Translations under genes and position numbers: made by a program
Part shown: piece after piece, positions 36,708-44,991 of the stretch
How the letters are laid out: each line of letters starts with the position of its first letter
Numbering within the stretch: the stretch's first letter is position 1
Source of the DNA: Thermoactinospora rubra
Lineage (GTDB): Bacteria; Actinomycetota; Actinomycetes; Streptosporangiales; Streptosporangiaceae
Assembly: GCF_002093975.1 (NCBI RefSeq)
Contig: NZ_KZ084330.1
Coordinates: forward strand, 157,829 to 221,828
Direction of reading: 5' to 3'
DNA: 64,000 bases
The notes under the pieces: generated by a model
Seen by the model: only the letters and a program-made list of their open reading frames with translations
Told to the model about the DNA's origin: nothing
Database searches by the model: none

Positions 36708-37680
36708 AGAGCCGGTCGAGCGCCTCGACCAGCCAGGCGGTGGCCGCCGTCCTGATGCGGGCGTACTCCGCCTCGGGATACTGCCTCGGCCCGTTCTCCA
36801 CGAGCAGGATCAGCGACAGGTACAGCCGGTAGAGGTCCAGCCGGATCCGCGCGGACGGCGTCAGCTCCAGCGGGCTGACCTCGCGGTAGCCGGCCAGCAG
36901 CGGGTCGTCCTCGCGCAGCTCACCGAAGACCGTGGGGGTGACGAACTCGGCCAGCGGATCGCCCCAGAAGGCCCGCTCGTGGTCGATGAGGGCCTGGATA
37001 CGGGGCGGGCCGGACAGGTCGAGGAAGACGTTGCCCGGCCAGACGTCGAAGTGGACCAGGCGCGGCTCGCGCACCTCCTCCAGCGCCTCGGAGGCGGCCT
37101 TGACGGCCGAGCGCAGCTCCGGCACGGGCACCGGCAGCGGCGTGGGATAGCGCACCGTGTCGTCGAGCACCGCCCCGACCATGGCTAAGAACGCCTCCCG
37201 CCAGGTGGGCGCGGCCAGGCCGGCGTGCGGGTAGCCGAACTCGCGGCCCGTGACCGCGTTGAGCCGCGCCAGGTGCCGGCCCAGCTCCCGGCGCAGCCCG
37301 GCCTCGACGTCCGGATCGAGCCTGGCCTGGTTCCACGGCGTCCCGTCGAGCGCCGACAGGATGAGGAAGTCCCCGCCCAGCACGGGATCGTCGAAGACCG
37401 CCTTCAGCAGCCGCGCCACCGGGACCCCGGCGCGGGCCGCCAGCGCGTAGGCCTCGGCCTCCATCCGCAGCAGGTTGCGCTCGTAGGTCAGCTGCTCCAG
37501 CTCGGGCGGCGGCGCCAGCTTCAGCACCACCTCCCGGCCGTCGTCGAGGGCCAGCCGCCACACCGCGTTGGCGAACCCGTCGGTCAGCTCGGCGCAGGCC
37601 CGCACGCCTGCGCCGAGCACCCTTGCGATCAGCGCGTCGAGTTCGGGCGGCGCCAGGCGCCGCTTGGTCCTGCTGTCCAC
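36706..37680 (-). CDS. Aminoglycoside phosphotransferase (APH)-family kinase-like protein
   Basis: A 324-residue protein with the kinase-like fold of the APH/choline kinase family. The catalytic loop is LVHFDVWPGNVFL (Asp as base, Asn as metal ligand) and the metal-binding Asp is in LIDHERAFWGD. The N-lobe Lys is in REVVLKLAP. Family members phosphorylate aminoglycosides, macrolides, homoserine, fructosamines or choline; the sequence does not decide. The gene is seven bases downstream of the aldose epimerase, which hints at a sugar-linked substrate. Confidence 0.88.
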   Translation of the reverse strand: MDSRTKRRLAPPELDALIARVLGAGVRACAELTDGFANAVWRLALDDGREVVLKLAPPPELEQLTYERNLLRMEAEAYALAARAGVPVARLLKAVFDDPVLGGDFLILSALDGTPWNQARLDPDVEAGLRRELGRHLARLNAVTGREFGYPHAGLAAPTWREAFLAMVGAVLDDTVRYPTPLPVPVPELRSAVKAASEALEEVREPRLVHFDVWPGNVFLDLSGPPRIQALIDHERAFWGDPLAEFVTPTVFGELREDDPLLAGYREVSPLELTPSARIRLDLYRLYLSLILLVENGPRQYPEAEYARIRTAATAWLVEALDRL

Positions 37681-37687
37681 GGCGCGA

Positions 37688-38518
37688 TCACACCACGCCC
37701 AGCGTCCAGCCGGCCCGGTGCCGCTCGCCGGGGGCCAGCCGTACCAGGTCGACGCCGGTGGAGAAGGCGTCGGGCGGGCAGGTCATGGGCTCCACGGCCA
37801 CGCCCCGGTAGCCCAGCTGAGCGCCGGTGCAGACCTGCACCCACGGCAGCACATCGGGATCCCAGCTGATGCGCACGCCGCCGACCTGCGCCTCGCCCTT
37901 GGCCAGGCCGGTGAAGGCGTGGTCGACGTCGCCGGGCGCGCGGGGCTCGCGGAAGTCGTACGGCGTGCCCGCCACCTCCTCCAGTCGCAGGGGCAGCAGC
38001 GACTCGTCGGTGAGCAGCACCTGCGAGGCCGGCACCCACAGCTCCTCGCCCAGCAGCCACGGGTGGACGCCGCAGCCGTAGGGCGCGGTGCGCTCGCCGG
38101 TGTTCGCAGCCGTCAGCGTCGTGGTCAGCCCCTGCTCGCCGAGCCGGTGCGTGACCCGCAGCTCCAGCGTGAACGGGTAGCCCCGCACCGGCGTGATCGT
38201 GTGCGCGAGCTCCACGGCGTCGGCCGTCTGCTCCACCACCTCCCAGTCCACGCCGGCGACCAGGCCGTGGAGAGCGTGCCCCCGCTCGGGCTCGGTGACC
38301 GCGAGCCGGTGCTCCTCCCCGTCGAAGCGGTAGCGGGCGTGCCCGACGCGGTTGGGCCACGGCGCCAGGACGGTCCCGGCGTAGTAGGGGACGGGACCGC
38401 CCTCCGGCCAGCTGGTGATCAGGTCTCGGCCGCGGTGCCTGAGGGAGCGGACGGCGGCGCCACGGGGGCTGATCTCGGCAGAGTAACCGGCCGCGAGGAG
38501 GGGAGGCAGCTGCACCAT
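37688..38518 (-). CDS. Aldose 1-epimerase (galactose mutarotase family)
   Basis: A 276-residue galactose mutarotase-like enzyme interconverting sugar anomers. Characteristic positions include ALHGLVAG (His), the GVHPWLLG segment (His) and the final VAVEPMTCPPDAF (Glu). The ATG at 38518 opens a two-gene unit with the kinase-like gene. No ribosome binding site is obvious. Confidence 0.92.
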   Translation of the reverse strand: MVQLPPLLAAGYSAEISPRGAAVRSLRHRGRDLITSWPEGGPVPYYAGTVLAPWPNRVGHARYRFDGEEHRLAVTEPERGHALHGLVAGVDWEVVEQTADAVELAHTITPVRGYPFTLELRVTHRLGEQGLTTTLTAANTGERTAPYGCGVHPWLLGEELWVPASQVLLTDESLLPLRLEEVAGTPYDFREPRAPGDVDHAFTGLAKGEAQVGGVRISWDPDVLPWVQVCTGAQLGYRGVAVEPMTCPPDAFSTGVDLVRLAPGERHRAGWTLGVV

Positions 38519-38571
38519 GAAAGGATACCGGGAACACTCCGGCCCAGCTCAAGGCCGCAATCGACGTTTCT

Positions 38572-38997
38572 TCACAGGGTCTGCAGACGGGCCGTCGCGG
38601 TGGCGGTGGCCACGATCCTGCCGTCGGCGTCGGTGAGCGTGCCGGACAGGAAGCAGATCTCCCTGCCGCGTTTGACGACCTGGCCGTGGCCGTGGAGGCG
38701 GCCGGGGCGGGCCGGGCGGAGGAACTGGACGGTGAGCGCGAGCGTCGAGGCGAACCGGCCGGGCGGCAGGGTGGCGACCAGCGCGGGCCCCAGCGTGTCG
38801 TCCAGCATCGCCGCCAGGAACCCGCCCTGGATCACCCCGGCCGGGTTGAGGAACCGCTCCCCGGCCTCGAACGCCACCTCGATCGTGCCGGCCTCGGGGT
38901 CGGCGTGGACCAGCTCCCAGCCCAGCGTGACGGCGGCCGGGGGCGGCGGCATCCGCCCGGCCTGGATCTCCCAGAACATCCCCTGACGCGCTTCCAT
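38572..38997 (-). CDS. PaaI/YdiI-type hotdog-fold thioesterase
   Basis: A 141-residue hotdog-fold protein that probably hydrolyses acyl- or aryl-CoA thioesters. The active-site segment is NPAGVIQGGFLAAMLDDTLGPA, with Asn/Gly at the oxyanion site and Asp as catalytic acid, and STLALTVQFLRPA follows. I start at ATG 38997 (MEARQGMF); a TTG start ten codons earlier would overlap a direct repeat. Confidence 0.88.
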   Translation of the reverse strand: MEARQGMFWEIQAGRMPPPPAAVTLGWELVHADPEAGTIEVAFEAGERFLNPAGVIQGGFLAAMLDDTLGPALVATLPPGRFASTLALTVQFLRPARPGRLHGHGQVVKRGREICFLSGTLTDADGRIVATATATARLQTL

Positions 38998-39017
38998 GCC
39001 CGGCAGTGAACCAGGCG

Positions 39018-39042
39018 GCACCGACAAAACCGCACCGACAAA
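39018..39042. repeat. Direct repeat in the promoter region of the thioesterase gene
   Basis: GCACCGACAAA occurs at 39018-39028 and 39032-39042, a 14-base period. It may be a regulator site or a slippage product. Confidence 0.55.
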
Positions 39043-39056
39043 CAGCGTCGGCGGGA

Positions 39057-40079
39057 TCAGGCGGACTCGCGGATCACCAGGTGGGTGTCGAGGATGACGA
39101 CGGGATGCTGCAGCTGCTCGCCGTTGATGCGGGCGACCAGCAGGTTGGCCATCTGGCGGCCCTGCGCCTCCGACGGGTTGTGGACGGTCGTCAGCGCGGG
39201 GGAGGTGTGGGCGCCGGCGGGGGCGTCGTCGAAGCCGATCACCGCGACGTCGCCGGGGATGGCGCGGCCCCGGTCTTTCAGCACCCGCATCGCGCCCAGC
39301 GCCAGCGGGTCGGAGGCGGTGAAGACCGCGTCGAGGTCGGGGTGCTCCTCCAGCAGCCGCAGCATGGCGACCATCCCGCTCTCCTCGCTGAAGTCCTGGG
39401 CGACGACCACGATCTCGCTCAGTCCCTCCGACAGCACGACGTCGCGGTAGCCGGCCAGCCGGTCGACGCCCACGCCCATGTCCTGCGGGCCGGCGATGGT
39501 GGCGATGCGCCTCCTGCCCTTGCCGACCAGGTACTTCACCGCCTGCCGGGCGCCGCCGCGGTTGTCCATGTCGACGAAGCTGTAGGGCGTGATCCCGACC
39601 GGCCGGCCGCCCAGCACGGTCGGGACGCCCATGGCCTCCAGGCGCTCGGGCAGCGGGTCGGCGCCGTGCACCGAGGTCAGCAGCGCCCCGTCCACGTGCT
39701 GGCTGGTCAGGTATTGCTCCAGCCGCTTGTGCTGCTCCTTGGTCTGGGCCATGACGAGGATGAGCTGCAGGCCGGTCTCGGAGAGCACCGAGCTGATGCC
39801 GCGGATGATGCCGGCGAAGTACGGCTCGTCGAACAGCCGTTGCTGGGTCTCCGACACCACGAGGGCGACCGTGTCGGTGCGGCGCGTCACCAGCGTGCGC
39901 GCCGCCCTGTTGGGCACATAACCCAGCTCGTCGATGGCGCGCAGCACGGCCTGCCTGGCCTTCTCGCTCACCATCGGCGAGCCGTTGATCACCCTCGACA
40001 CGGTGCCCCTGCCGACGCCCGCGAGGGCCGCGACGGCCTCCAGGGTCGGCCGGGCCGAGGCTTGGCGCTCCCCGCTCAT
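39057..40079 (-). CDS. cebR: LacI-family repressor, probable cellobiose regulator CebR
   Basis: A 340-residue LacI-family repressor. The N-terminal HTH (PTLEAVAALAGVGRGTVSRVINGSPMVSEKARQ) is followed by the hinge and a sugar-binding domain ending PVVILDTHLVIRESA. It starts four bases after the bglC stop and is the last gene of the ceb operon. Two perfect copies of the CebR box TGGGAGCGCTCCCA lie before cebE, so the repressor would control its own operon, with cellobiose-type sugars as inducer. In Streptomyces cebR is usually a separate gene beside the operon; here it is inside it. Confidence 0.88.
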   Translation of the reverse strand: MSGERQASARPTLEAVAALAGVGRGTVSRVINGSPMVSEKARQAVLRAIDELGYVPNRAARTLVTRRTDTVALVVSETQQRLFDEPYFAGIIRGISSVLSETGLQLILVMAQTKEQHKRLEQYLTSQHVDGALLTSVHGADPLPERLEAMGVPTVLGGRPVGITPYSFVDMDNRGGARQAVKYLVGKGRRRIATIAGPQDMGVGVDRLAGYRDVVLSEGLSEIVVVAQDFSEESGMVAMLRLLEEHPDLDAVFTASDPLALGAMRVLKDRGRAIPGDVAVIGFDDAPAGAHTSPALTTVHNPSEAQGRQMANLLVARINGEQLQHPVVILDTHLVIRESA

Positions 40080-40083
40080 GCGC

Positions 40084-41511
40084 TTATTCTGCCGCAACGC
40101 GCAGGCCGCCCCGCCTGATCGTCTCGGCGTACCAGCGCGCGCTGTCCTTGGGGACGCGGCGCATGGTGGCGCGGTCGACGTAGACCAGCCCGAACTTCTT
40201 GCCGTAGCCCCAGGCCCACTCGAAGTTGTCCATCAGCGTCCAGGCGAAGTAGCCCTGGAGCGGCACCCCGGCCGCGATGGCCTCGTGGCAGGCCCGCAGG
40301 TGCGCCTCGAAGTACGCGGTCCGCTCGGCGTCGTGGACCGCGTCGTCGGCGGTCAGCTCGTCGTCGAAGGCGGCGCCGTTCTCGGAGATCACCATGGGGA
40401 TGCTGGGGTACTCCCTGGCCACCCGGGTGAGGATCTCCACCAGGCCCGGCTCGTCGATCTCCCAGCCCATGGCGGTGACCGGCCGGCCGCCGTTGACGAA
40501 CGAGACGTGCTCGCTGCCCACCCAGGGCGAGCCGGTCTCCACGGGGGCCGCCGCCGCCGAGGCGCGCCCGCCCGGCCGGCCCGACACGGTGAAGCGGCTG
40601 TAGTAGTTCACCATGAGCAGGTCGATGGGCGAGGAGATGGTGCGCAGGTCGCCCTCGGCGATGAAGTCCAGGGCGGTGACCGCGCCGAGGTCGTCCAGGA
40701 CGTCCTGCGGGTAGGCGCCCTTGAGCAGCGCGTCGAGGAAGAAGCGGTTCTGCAGCCCGTCGATGCGCCGCGCCGCGTCCAGGTCGGCCTCGCTGCCGGT
40801 CTGCGGGGAGACGGCGTAGAGGTTCACGGTCCCGGCGATCCGCGAGTCGTGCCCCTGCGCCCGCATCGCCTGCACGGCCAGGCCGTGGGCGAGGTTGAGG
40901 TGGTGGGCGGCCCGGACGGCGTTGGCCGGCTCCCGGCGGCCGGGGGCGTGCTCGCCGGAGGCGTAGCCGAGGAACGCGGCGCACCACGGCTCGTTGACGG
41001 TGCTCCAGTTGCGCACGCGGTCGCCCAGGGCGCCGTGGACGGCCTGCGCGTAGTCGGCGAAGCAGTAGGCGGTCTCGCGCGCGGGCCAGCCGCCGCGCTC
41101 CTCCAGTTCCTGGGGCAGGTCCCAGTGGTAGAGCGTCACCCACGGCTCGATGCCGTGGGCGAGCAGCTCGTCCACCAGCCGCCGGTAGAAGTCCAGGCCG
41201 CGCTGGTTGACGGGCCCCGATCCGGTGGGCTGGACGCGCGGCCAAGCGACGGAGAACCGGTAGGCGGTCAGCCCCAGCTCCGCCATGATCTTGACGTCTT
41301 CCCGGTAGCGGTTGTAGTGGTCGACCGCCACGGTGGCGTCGTCGCCGCCGATCACACGCCCCGGCTTGGTGACGAACACGTCCCAGATCGAGGTGCCGCG
41401 CCCGTCGGCGGTGACCGCGCCCTCGATCTGGTAGGCGGAGGTGGCCGCGCCCCAGACGAAGTCGGTGGGGAACCTGAGAAGGGTCGTGGCTTCAGTCTCC
41501 TGCGAGGTCAC
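40084..41511 (-). CDS. bglC: Family 1 beta-glucosidase (BglC-like)
   Basis: A 475-residue GH1 enzyme that cleaves imported cello-oligosaccharides to glucose. The acid/base is Glu174 in STVNEPW and the nucleophile is Glu377 in VISENG. The N-terminal FPTDFVWGAATSAYQIEGA is diagnostic and there is no signal peptide, so it acts in the cytoplasm. The GTG start overlaps the stop of the upstream permease by 4 bases. Confidence 0.95.
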   Translation of the reverse strand: MTSQETEATTLLRFPTDFVWGAATSAYQIEGAVTADGRGTSIWDVFVTKPGRVIGGDDATVAVDHYNRYREDVKIMAELGLTAYRFSVAWPRVQPTGSGPVNQRGLDFYRRLVDELLAHGIEPWVTLYHWDLPQELEERGGWPARETAYCFADYAQAVHGALGDRVRNWSTVNEPWCAAFLGYASGEHAPGRREPANAVRAAHHLNLAHGLAVQAMRAQGHDSRIAGTVNLYAVSPQTGSEADLDAARRIDGLQNRFFLDALLKGAYPQDVLDDLGAVTALDFIAEGDLRTISSPIDLLMVNYYSRFTVSGRPGGRASAAAAPVETGSPWVGSEHVSFVNGGRPVTAMGWEIDEPGLVEILTRVAREYPSIPMVISENGAAFDDELTADDAVHDAERTAYFEAHLRACHEAIAAGVPLQGYFAWTLMDNFEWAWGYGKKFGLVYVDRATMRRVPKDSARWYAETIRRGGLRVAAE

Positions 41512-42386
41512 GCTTTGACCGCACCTTCCATGATGCCGCCGACGATCTGCCGGCCGAACGCGATGAATACGAGGACAAGCGGAATGATCGACAGCGCCGT
41601 GCCGGCGAAGATCAGCACATAGTTGGTGGAGAACCGCTCGTTGAGCGACTGGATCGCGATCTGCACGGTCGGGTTGTCCGGCGTCAGCACGATCATCGGC
41701 CACATGTAGTCGTTCCACATCAGCATGAAGGTGTTGATGCCGAGGACCGCCATGCCGGGCCGTACGGCGGGCAGCACCACGTTCCACCAGATGCGCAGGG
41801 TGGAGGCCCCGTCCACGCGGGCCGCCTCCACCAGCTCGTCGGGCACGGCCTGCTTGGTGTACTGCGTCATGAGGAAGACGCCGAACCCGTTGAGCAGGTA
41901 GGGGAGGATGACCGCCTTCAGCGTGCCGGTCCACTCCAGGCTGACCATCAGGCGGTACAGCGGGACCACGCCCATCTGCTGCAGCGGCACCATCATCGTC
42001 AGCAGGATGGTGAGCAGCAGCAGCGAGCTGCCCCTGAAGCGCAGCCGGGCGAAGGCAAAGCCGGCCAGCGTCGAGATGATCACCACGGAGACGGTCACGA
42101 TGCCGGCCACGACGAAGGAGTTCGTCAGGCCGGTGAGGAAGTGGGCGTCCGGGTTGTTGATGACGGCCATGATGTTCTCGCCCAGCCTGCCGCCGGGCAG
42201 GAAGGGCGGCGGGACCGCGACGGCGTCGCTGTTGGTGCGCGAGGCGATGACGATCATCCAGTAGAGCGGGAAGATCGACAGCAGGATGGCGACGGCCAGC
42301 ATCACCTTGGTCATCACGCTCGGGTGCCACAGACCCGGCGCGGACGGCTGCCGGCCGCGGCGCGCGGCGGTGGTCAGGACGGTCAC
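41508..42386 (-). CDS. cebG: Cellobiose-type ABC transporter permease (CebG)
   Basis: A 292-residue permease of the MalG class with six membrane helices and the coupling motif ELVEAARVDGASTLRIWW. The N-terminal 27 residues are a basic cytoplasmic tail. The GTG start overlaps the cebF stop by 4 bases. It pairs with CebF to import sugars bound by CebE. Confidence 0.92.
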   Translation of the reverse strand: MTVLTTAARRGRQPSAPGLWHPSVMTKVMLAVAILLSIFPLYWMIVIASRTNSDAVAVPPPFLPGGRLGENIMAVINNPDAHFLTGLTNSFVVAGIVTVSVVIISTLAGFAFARLRFRGSSLLLLTILLTMMVPLQQMGVVPLYRLMVSLEWTGTLKAVILPYLLNGFGVFLMTQYTKQAVPDELVEAARVDGASTLRIWWNVVLPAVRPGMAVLGINTFMLMWNDYMWPMIVLTPDNPTVQIAIQSLNERFSTNYVLIFAGTALSIIPLVLVFIAFGRQIVGGIMEGAVKA

Positions 42387-43360
42387 TTGGTGCCCCCGAT
42401 CCGGCGGATGAGCAGGAAGTTCACGAGCGCGCCGATGAGGATCAGCAGGAACAGCAGCCAGGCCGCCGCCGCGGCGTAGCCGTAGTCGAACTCGCGGAAG
42501 CCCTGCTTGACGATGAACATCGCCACGGTCTGGAACTGGCCGACCGAGCCGCCGTCGACGTTGCCCGAGTAGAAGGTGGTGGGCTCGGCGAAGAGCGTGA
42601 GCCCGCCGATCGTGGAGTTGAGCACCACGAAGATCATGGTGGGCCGCAGCATGGGCAGGGTGATCTGCCAGAACTGCCGCCGCTGGGAGGCGCCGTCGAT
42701 GGCGGCCGCCTCGTACAGGTCGCGGGGGATCGTCTGCATGCCGGCCAGGAAGATGATCGCGTTGTAGCCGGTCCAGCGCCAGTCCACCATGGTGGCGATG
42801 GCCAGCCAGGACGGCAGCCGCTCGGCCCGCCAGTTGATCGGGTCGACGCCGAACAGGCCCAGGAACCAGTTCACCAGGCCCCAGTCGCGGGCGAACAGCT
42901 GGGTGAAGACCACCGCCACGGCGACCACGGAGGTCACCAGCGGCAGCAGCACGCTCAGGCGGATGGCCAGCCGGAAGCGCAGCCGCTTGTTGAGCGCGTT
43001 GGCCAGCATCAGAGCCAGGAGCATCTGCGGAACGGTGGCCAGCACGAACATGCCGACCGTGTTGACCACGGCGTTCCAGAACTTCTCGTCCGCCAGCAGC
43101 CCGGCGTAGTTGCCCAGGCCCGTCCACTCGATCGTGCCGGCCAGGTCGTAGTCGTACAGCGAGTAGTAGAGCGTGAAGGCCAGAGGGAACAGCCCGAAAG
43201 CCGCGAACAAGATGAAATACGGAGAGACCAGGACGTACGGCATGACCCGCAGGTCGAACACGGTACGCCAGCGGGAGGGCCGCTGGCGCCGCCGTGTCCT
43301 GGCCCCGGGAGCCGCCCGGCGCGTCGGCGGCGTGCCCCGGGTGTCGAGGTGGAGGCTCAT
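42383..43360 (-). CDS. cebF: Cellobiose-type ABC transporter permease (CebF)
   Basis: A 325-residue permease of the MalF class, with about six helices and the coupling motif DLYEAAAIDGASQRRQFW. The first 35 residues are strongly basic. It is separated from cebE by an 87-base gap that holds a hairpin. No ATPase gene is present in the operon, as expected, since ceb transporters use the shared ATPase MsiK. Confidence 0.92.
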   Translation of the reverse strand: MSLHLDTRGTPPTRRAAPGARTRRRQRPSRWRTVFDLRVMPYVLVSPYFILFAAFGLFPLAFTLYYSLYDYDLAGTIEWTGLGNYAGLLADEKFWNAVVNTVGMFVLATVPQMLLALMLANALNKRLRFRLAIRLSVLLPLVTSVVAVAVVFTQLFARDWGLVNWFLGLFGVDPINWRAERLPSWLAIATMVDWRWTGYNAIIFLAGMQTIPRDLYEAAAIDGASQRRQFWQITLPMLRPTMIFVVLNSTIGGLTLFAEPTTFYSGNVDGGSVGQFQTVAMFIVKQGFREFDYGYAAAAAWLLFLLILIGALVNFLLIRRIGGTK

Positions 43361-43388
43361 AGCAGACCTTTCGTGGCGAAGGCAGGCG

Positions 43389-43426
43389 ACCGGCCCGCCG
43401 GCGATGTGCCGCAGCGGCGGGCCGGT
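43389..43426 (-). terminator. Hairpin between cebE and cebF
   Basis: A perfect 12-base-pair stem (43389-43400 with 43415-43426) and a 14-base loop. As in the peptide operon at 10334-10371, it lies between the binding-protein gene and the permease genes and could raise binding-protein output. Confidence 0.75.
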
Positions 43427-43447
43427 GCCGGCAGAGGGTCGGGCGCG

Positions 43448-44785
43448 TTAACCCGCGGCCTTCACCGCGTCGTCGACGAGCTGCTGCCAGGCCTTGTCCT
43501 GCGGGATGGAGCCGTCGTCCATGCCCTGGATCACAGACTCGACCGCGTTCTTGACCTGCGCGTGCTTGACGCCCAGGAAGACCGGCTGGAGCTGCTGGGC
43601 GGACTTGGCGAAGATCTGCCCGACGGGGGCGTCGTTGAAGTACTCGTTCTTCGCGTTCTGCACCGCCGGGTCCTGCAGCGCCTTCAGGTTGCTCGGCATG
43701 TTGCCGAAGTCGGTGAAGATGCTGACCTGGGTGGCGGCCTGGGTCAGGTAGTCGGCCACCATGGCCGCTTCCTTCGGGTGCTGGGTCTGCTTGGGCACGG
43801 CCAGCCACGAGCCGCCCCAGTTGCCGCCGCCGCCGTTGGGCGCCGAGGCGACGTCCCAGTTGCCCTTGTTCTCCTCACCGGCGCCGCCCGCGACCACGCC
43901 GAGCATCCAGGACGGGCAGCCCAGGGTGGCGAAGGCGTTCTTCTTCATGCCCGTCGTCCACTCCTCGGTGAAGTTGCGCAGCTTGGCGGTCAGGCCCAGC
44001 TGGGACATCTTCTGCGCGAAGTCGAAACCGGTCTTGATGGCCGGGTTCTTGTCGACGATGAGCTGGTTGCTCTGGTCGAAGTACAGGACGTTGCCGGCCT
44101 TGGCCGCCTCCTGGTAGGCCACCACCTGGTAGAGGGTGTTGGTGCCGTCGGTGAACTTGGCGTCCTTGACCTTGCTCTGGAACCGCTGGCCCACCTTGAT
44201 GAAGTCGTCCCACGTGGGCCACAGGGCGCTGACCTCGTCGCGGCCGGTGGGCAGGCCCGCCTCCTTGAACAGCTTGGTGTTGTAGCAGATGCTCATGCCG
44301 CCGATGTCGGTGCCCAGGCCGAAGACCTTGCCGTCGGCCGCGACGCCGTTCTCCCACTTCCACGCCGGATAGTCGGCCTTGCGGGACTCCAGGCCGTGCT
44401 CCTTCAGGTCGACCCACCACTCCGAGCGCGCCTTGGCCAGACCCATGCCGCCCTCGTCGATGCCGACGACGTCGCCCGCGCCCTTGCCGGCCTGCAGCCA
44501 CTGGATCATCTGCGGCCAGTAGACCTGCTCGAACTGGTCGGTGAGGACCTCCAGCTTGATCTGGATGTCCTTGTGCTCGGCGTTCCACTTCTGGACGGCG
44601 TTCTTGTAACCGAAGTTCTCGCCGCCGCCGAACACCTGCACCCGGATGGTGACGGGCTGGGCCGGCTGGGACGCCGCCTGCGAGCCGCCGGTCGACGGCG
44701 TGCCTCCGCCGGACCCGCAGGCGGTCAGGGCCAGGGTGGCGGCGGCGAGGAGCGCGGCGGCTCCGCCGTACTTGCTGATCGTCAT
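43448..44785 (-). CDS. cebE: Cellobiose-type ABC transporter binding lipoprotein (CebE)
   Basis: A 445-residue family 1 binding protein with lipobox ALTAC after the signal peptide. The mature protein shows ICYNTKLFKEAGLP and a C-terminal helical region. GAGGT lies about seven bases before the ATG. Its promoter overlaps a perfect CebR box, with a second box 117 bases further up, so uptake of cello-oligosaccharides is the likely role; this rests on the operator and gene order more than on the protein sequence. Confidence 0.9.
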   Translation of the reverse strand: MTISKYGGAAALLAAATLALTACGSGGGTPSTGGSQAASQPAQPVTIRVQVFGGGENFGYKNAVQKWNAEHKDIQIKLEVLTDQFEQVYWPQMIQWLQAGKGAGDVVGIDEGGMGLAKARSEWWVDLKEHGLESRKADYPAWKWENGVAADGKVFGLGTDIGGMSICYNTKLFKEAGLPTGRDEVSALWPTWDDFIKVGQRFQSKVKDAKFTDGTNTLYQVVAYQEAAKAGNVLYFDQSNQLIVDKNPAIKTGFDFAQKMSQLGLTAKLRNFTEEWTTGMKKNAFATLGCPSWMLGVVAGGAGEENKGNWDVASAPNGGGGNWGGSWLAVPKQTQHPKEAAMVADYLTQAATQVSIFTDFGNMPSNLKALQDPAVQNAKNEYFNDAPVGQIFAKSAQQLQPVFLGVKHAQVKNAVESVIQGMDDGSIPQDKAWQQLVDDAVKAAG

Positions 44786-44813
44786 GGGGGGACCTCTTTC
44801 GATGGGAGCTCTT

Positions 44814-44859
44814 TGGGAGCGCTCCCATGCAGAGTGGCCAGAATGCCGCCTCACGTCAA
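44814..44859 (-). promoter_or_regulatory. cebE promoter with CebR box 1
   Basis: Leftward -35 TTGACG (44854-44859) and -10 CACTCT (44831-44836) are 17 bases apart. The palindrome TGGGAGCGCTCCCA (44814-44827) covers the expected start point and equals the CebR consensus base for base. Confidence 0.85.
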
Positions 44860-44943
44860 CATGCCGAAATCCAATCGTGACAGTGAGAGCGTTTTCCGGT
44901 TTCTCAACGTGATGAAAGGGGGCAAAGATGCTAGATGGGATTT

Positions 44944-44957
44944 TGGGAGCGCTCCCA
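44944..44957. promoter_or_regulatory. CebR box 2
   Basis: A second perfect TGGGAGCGCTCCCA (extended by one base on each side to a 16-base palindrome), 117 bases further from cebE and 34 bases after the ROK gene stop. Two sites could support looping by a LacI-type tetramer or dimer pair. Confidence 0.9.
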
Positions 44958-44991
44958 ACCCTCTCGGTCATGAAACGGACCGGAGGGACTG

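Noticed and set aside
44885..44896. Third LacI-type site GAGAGCGTTTTC before cebE
   Set aside because: It agrees only loosely with a general LacI operator and differs from the two exact CebR boxes.
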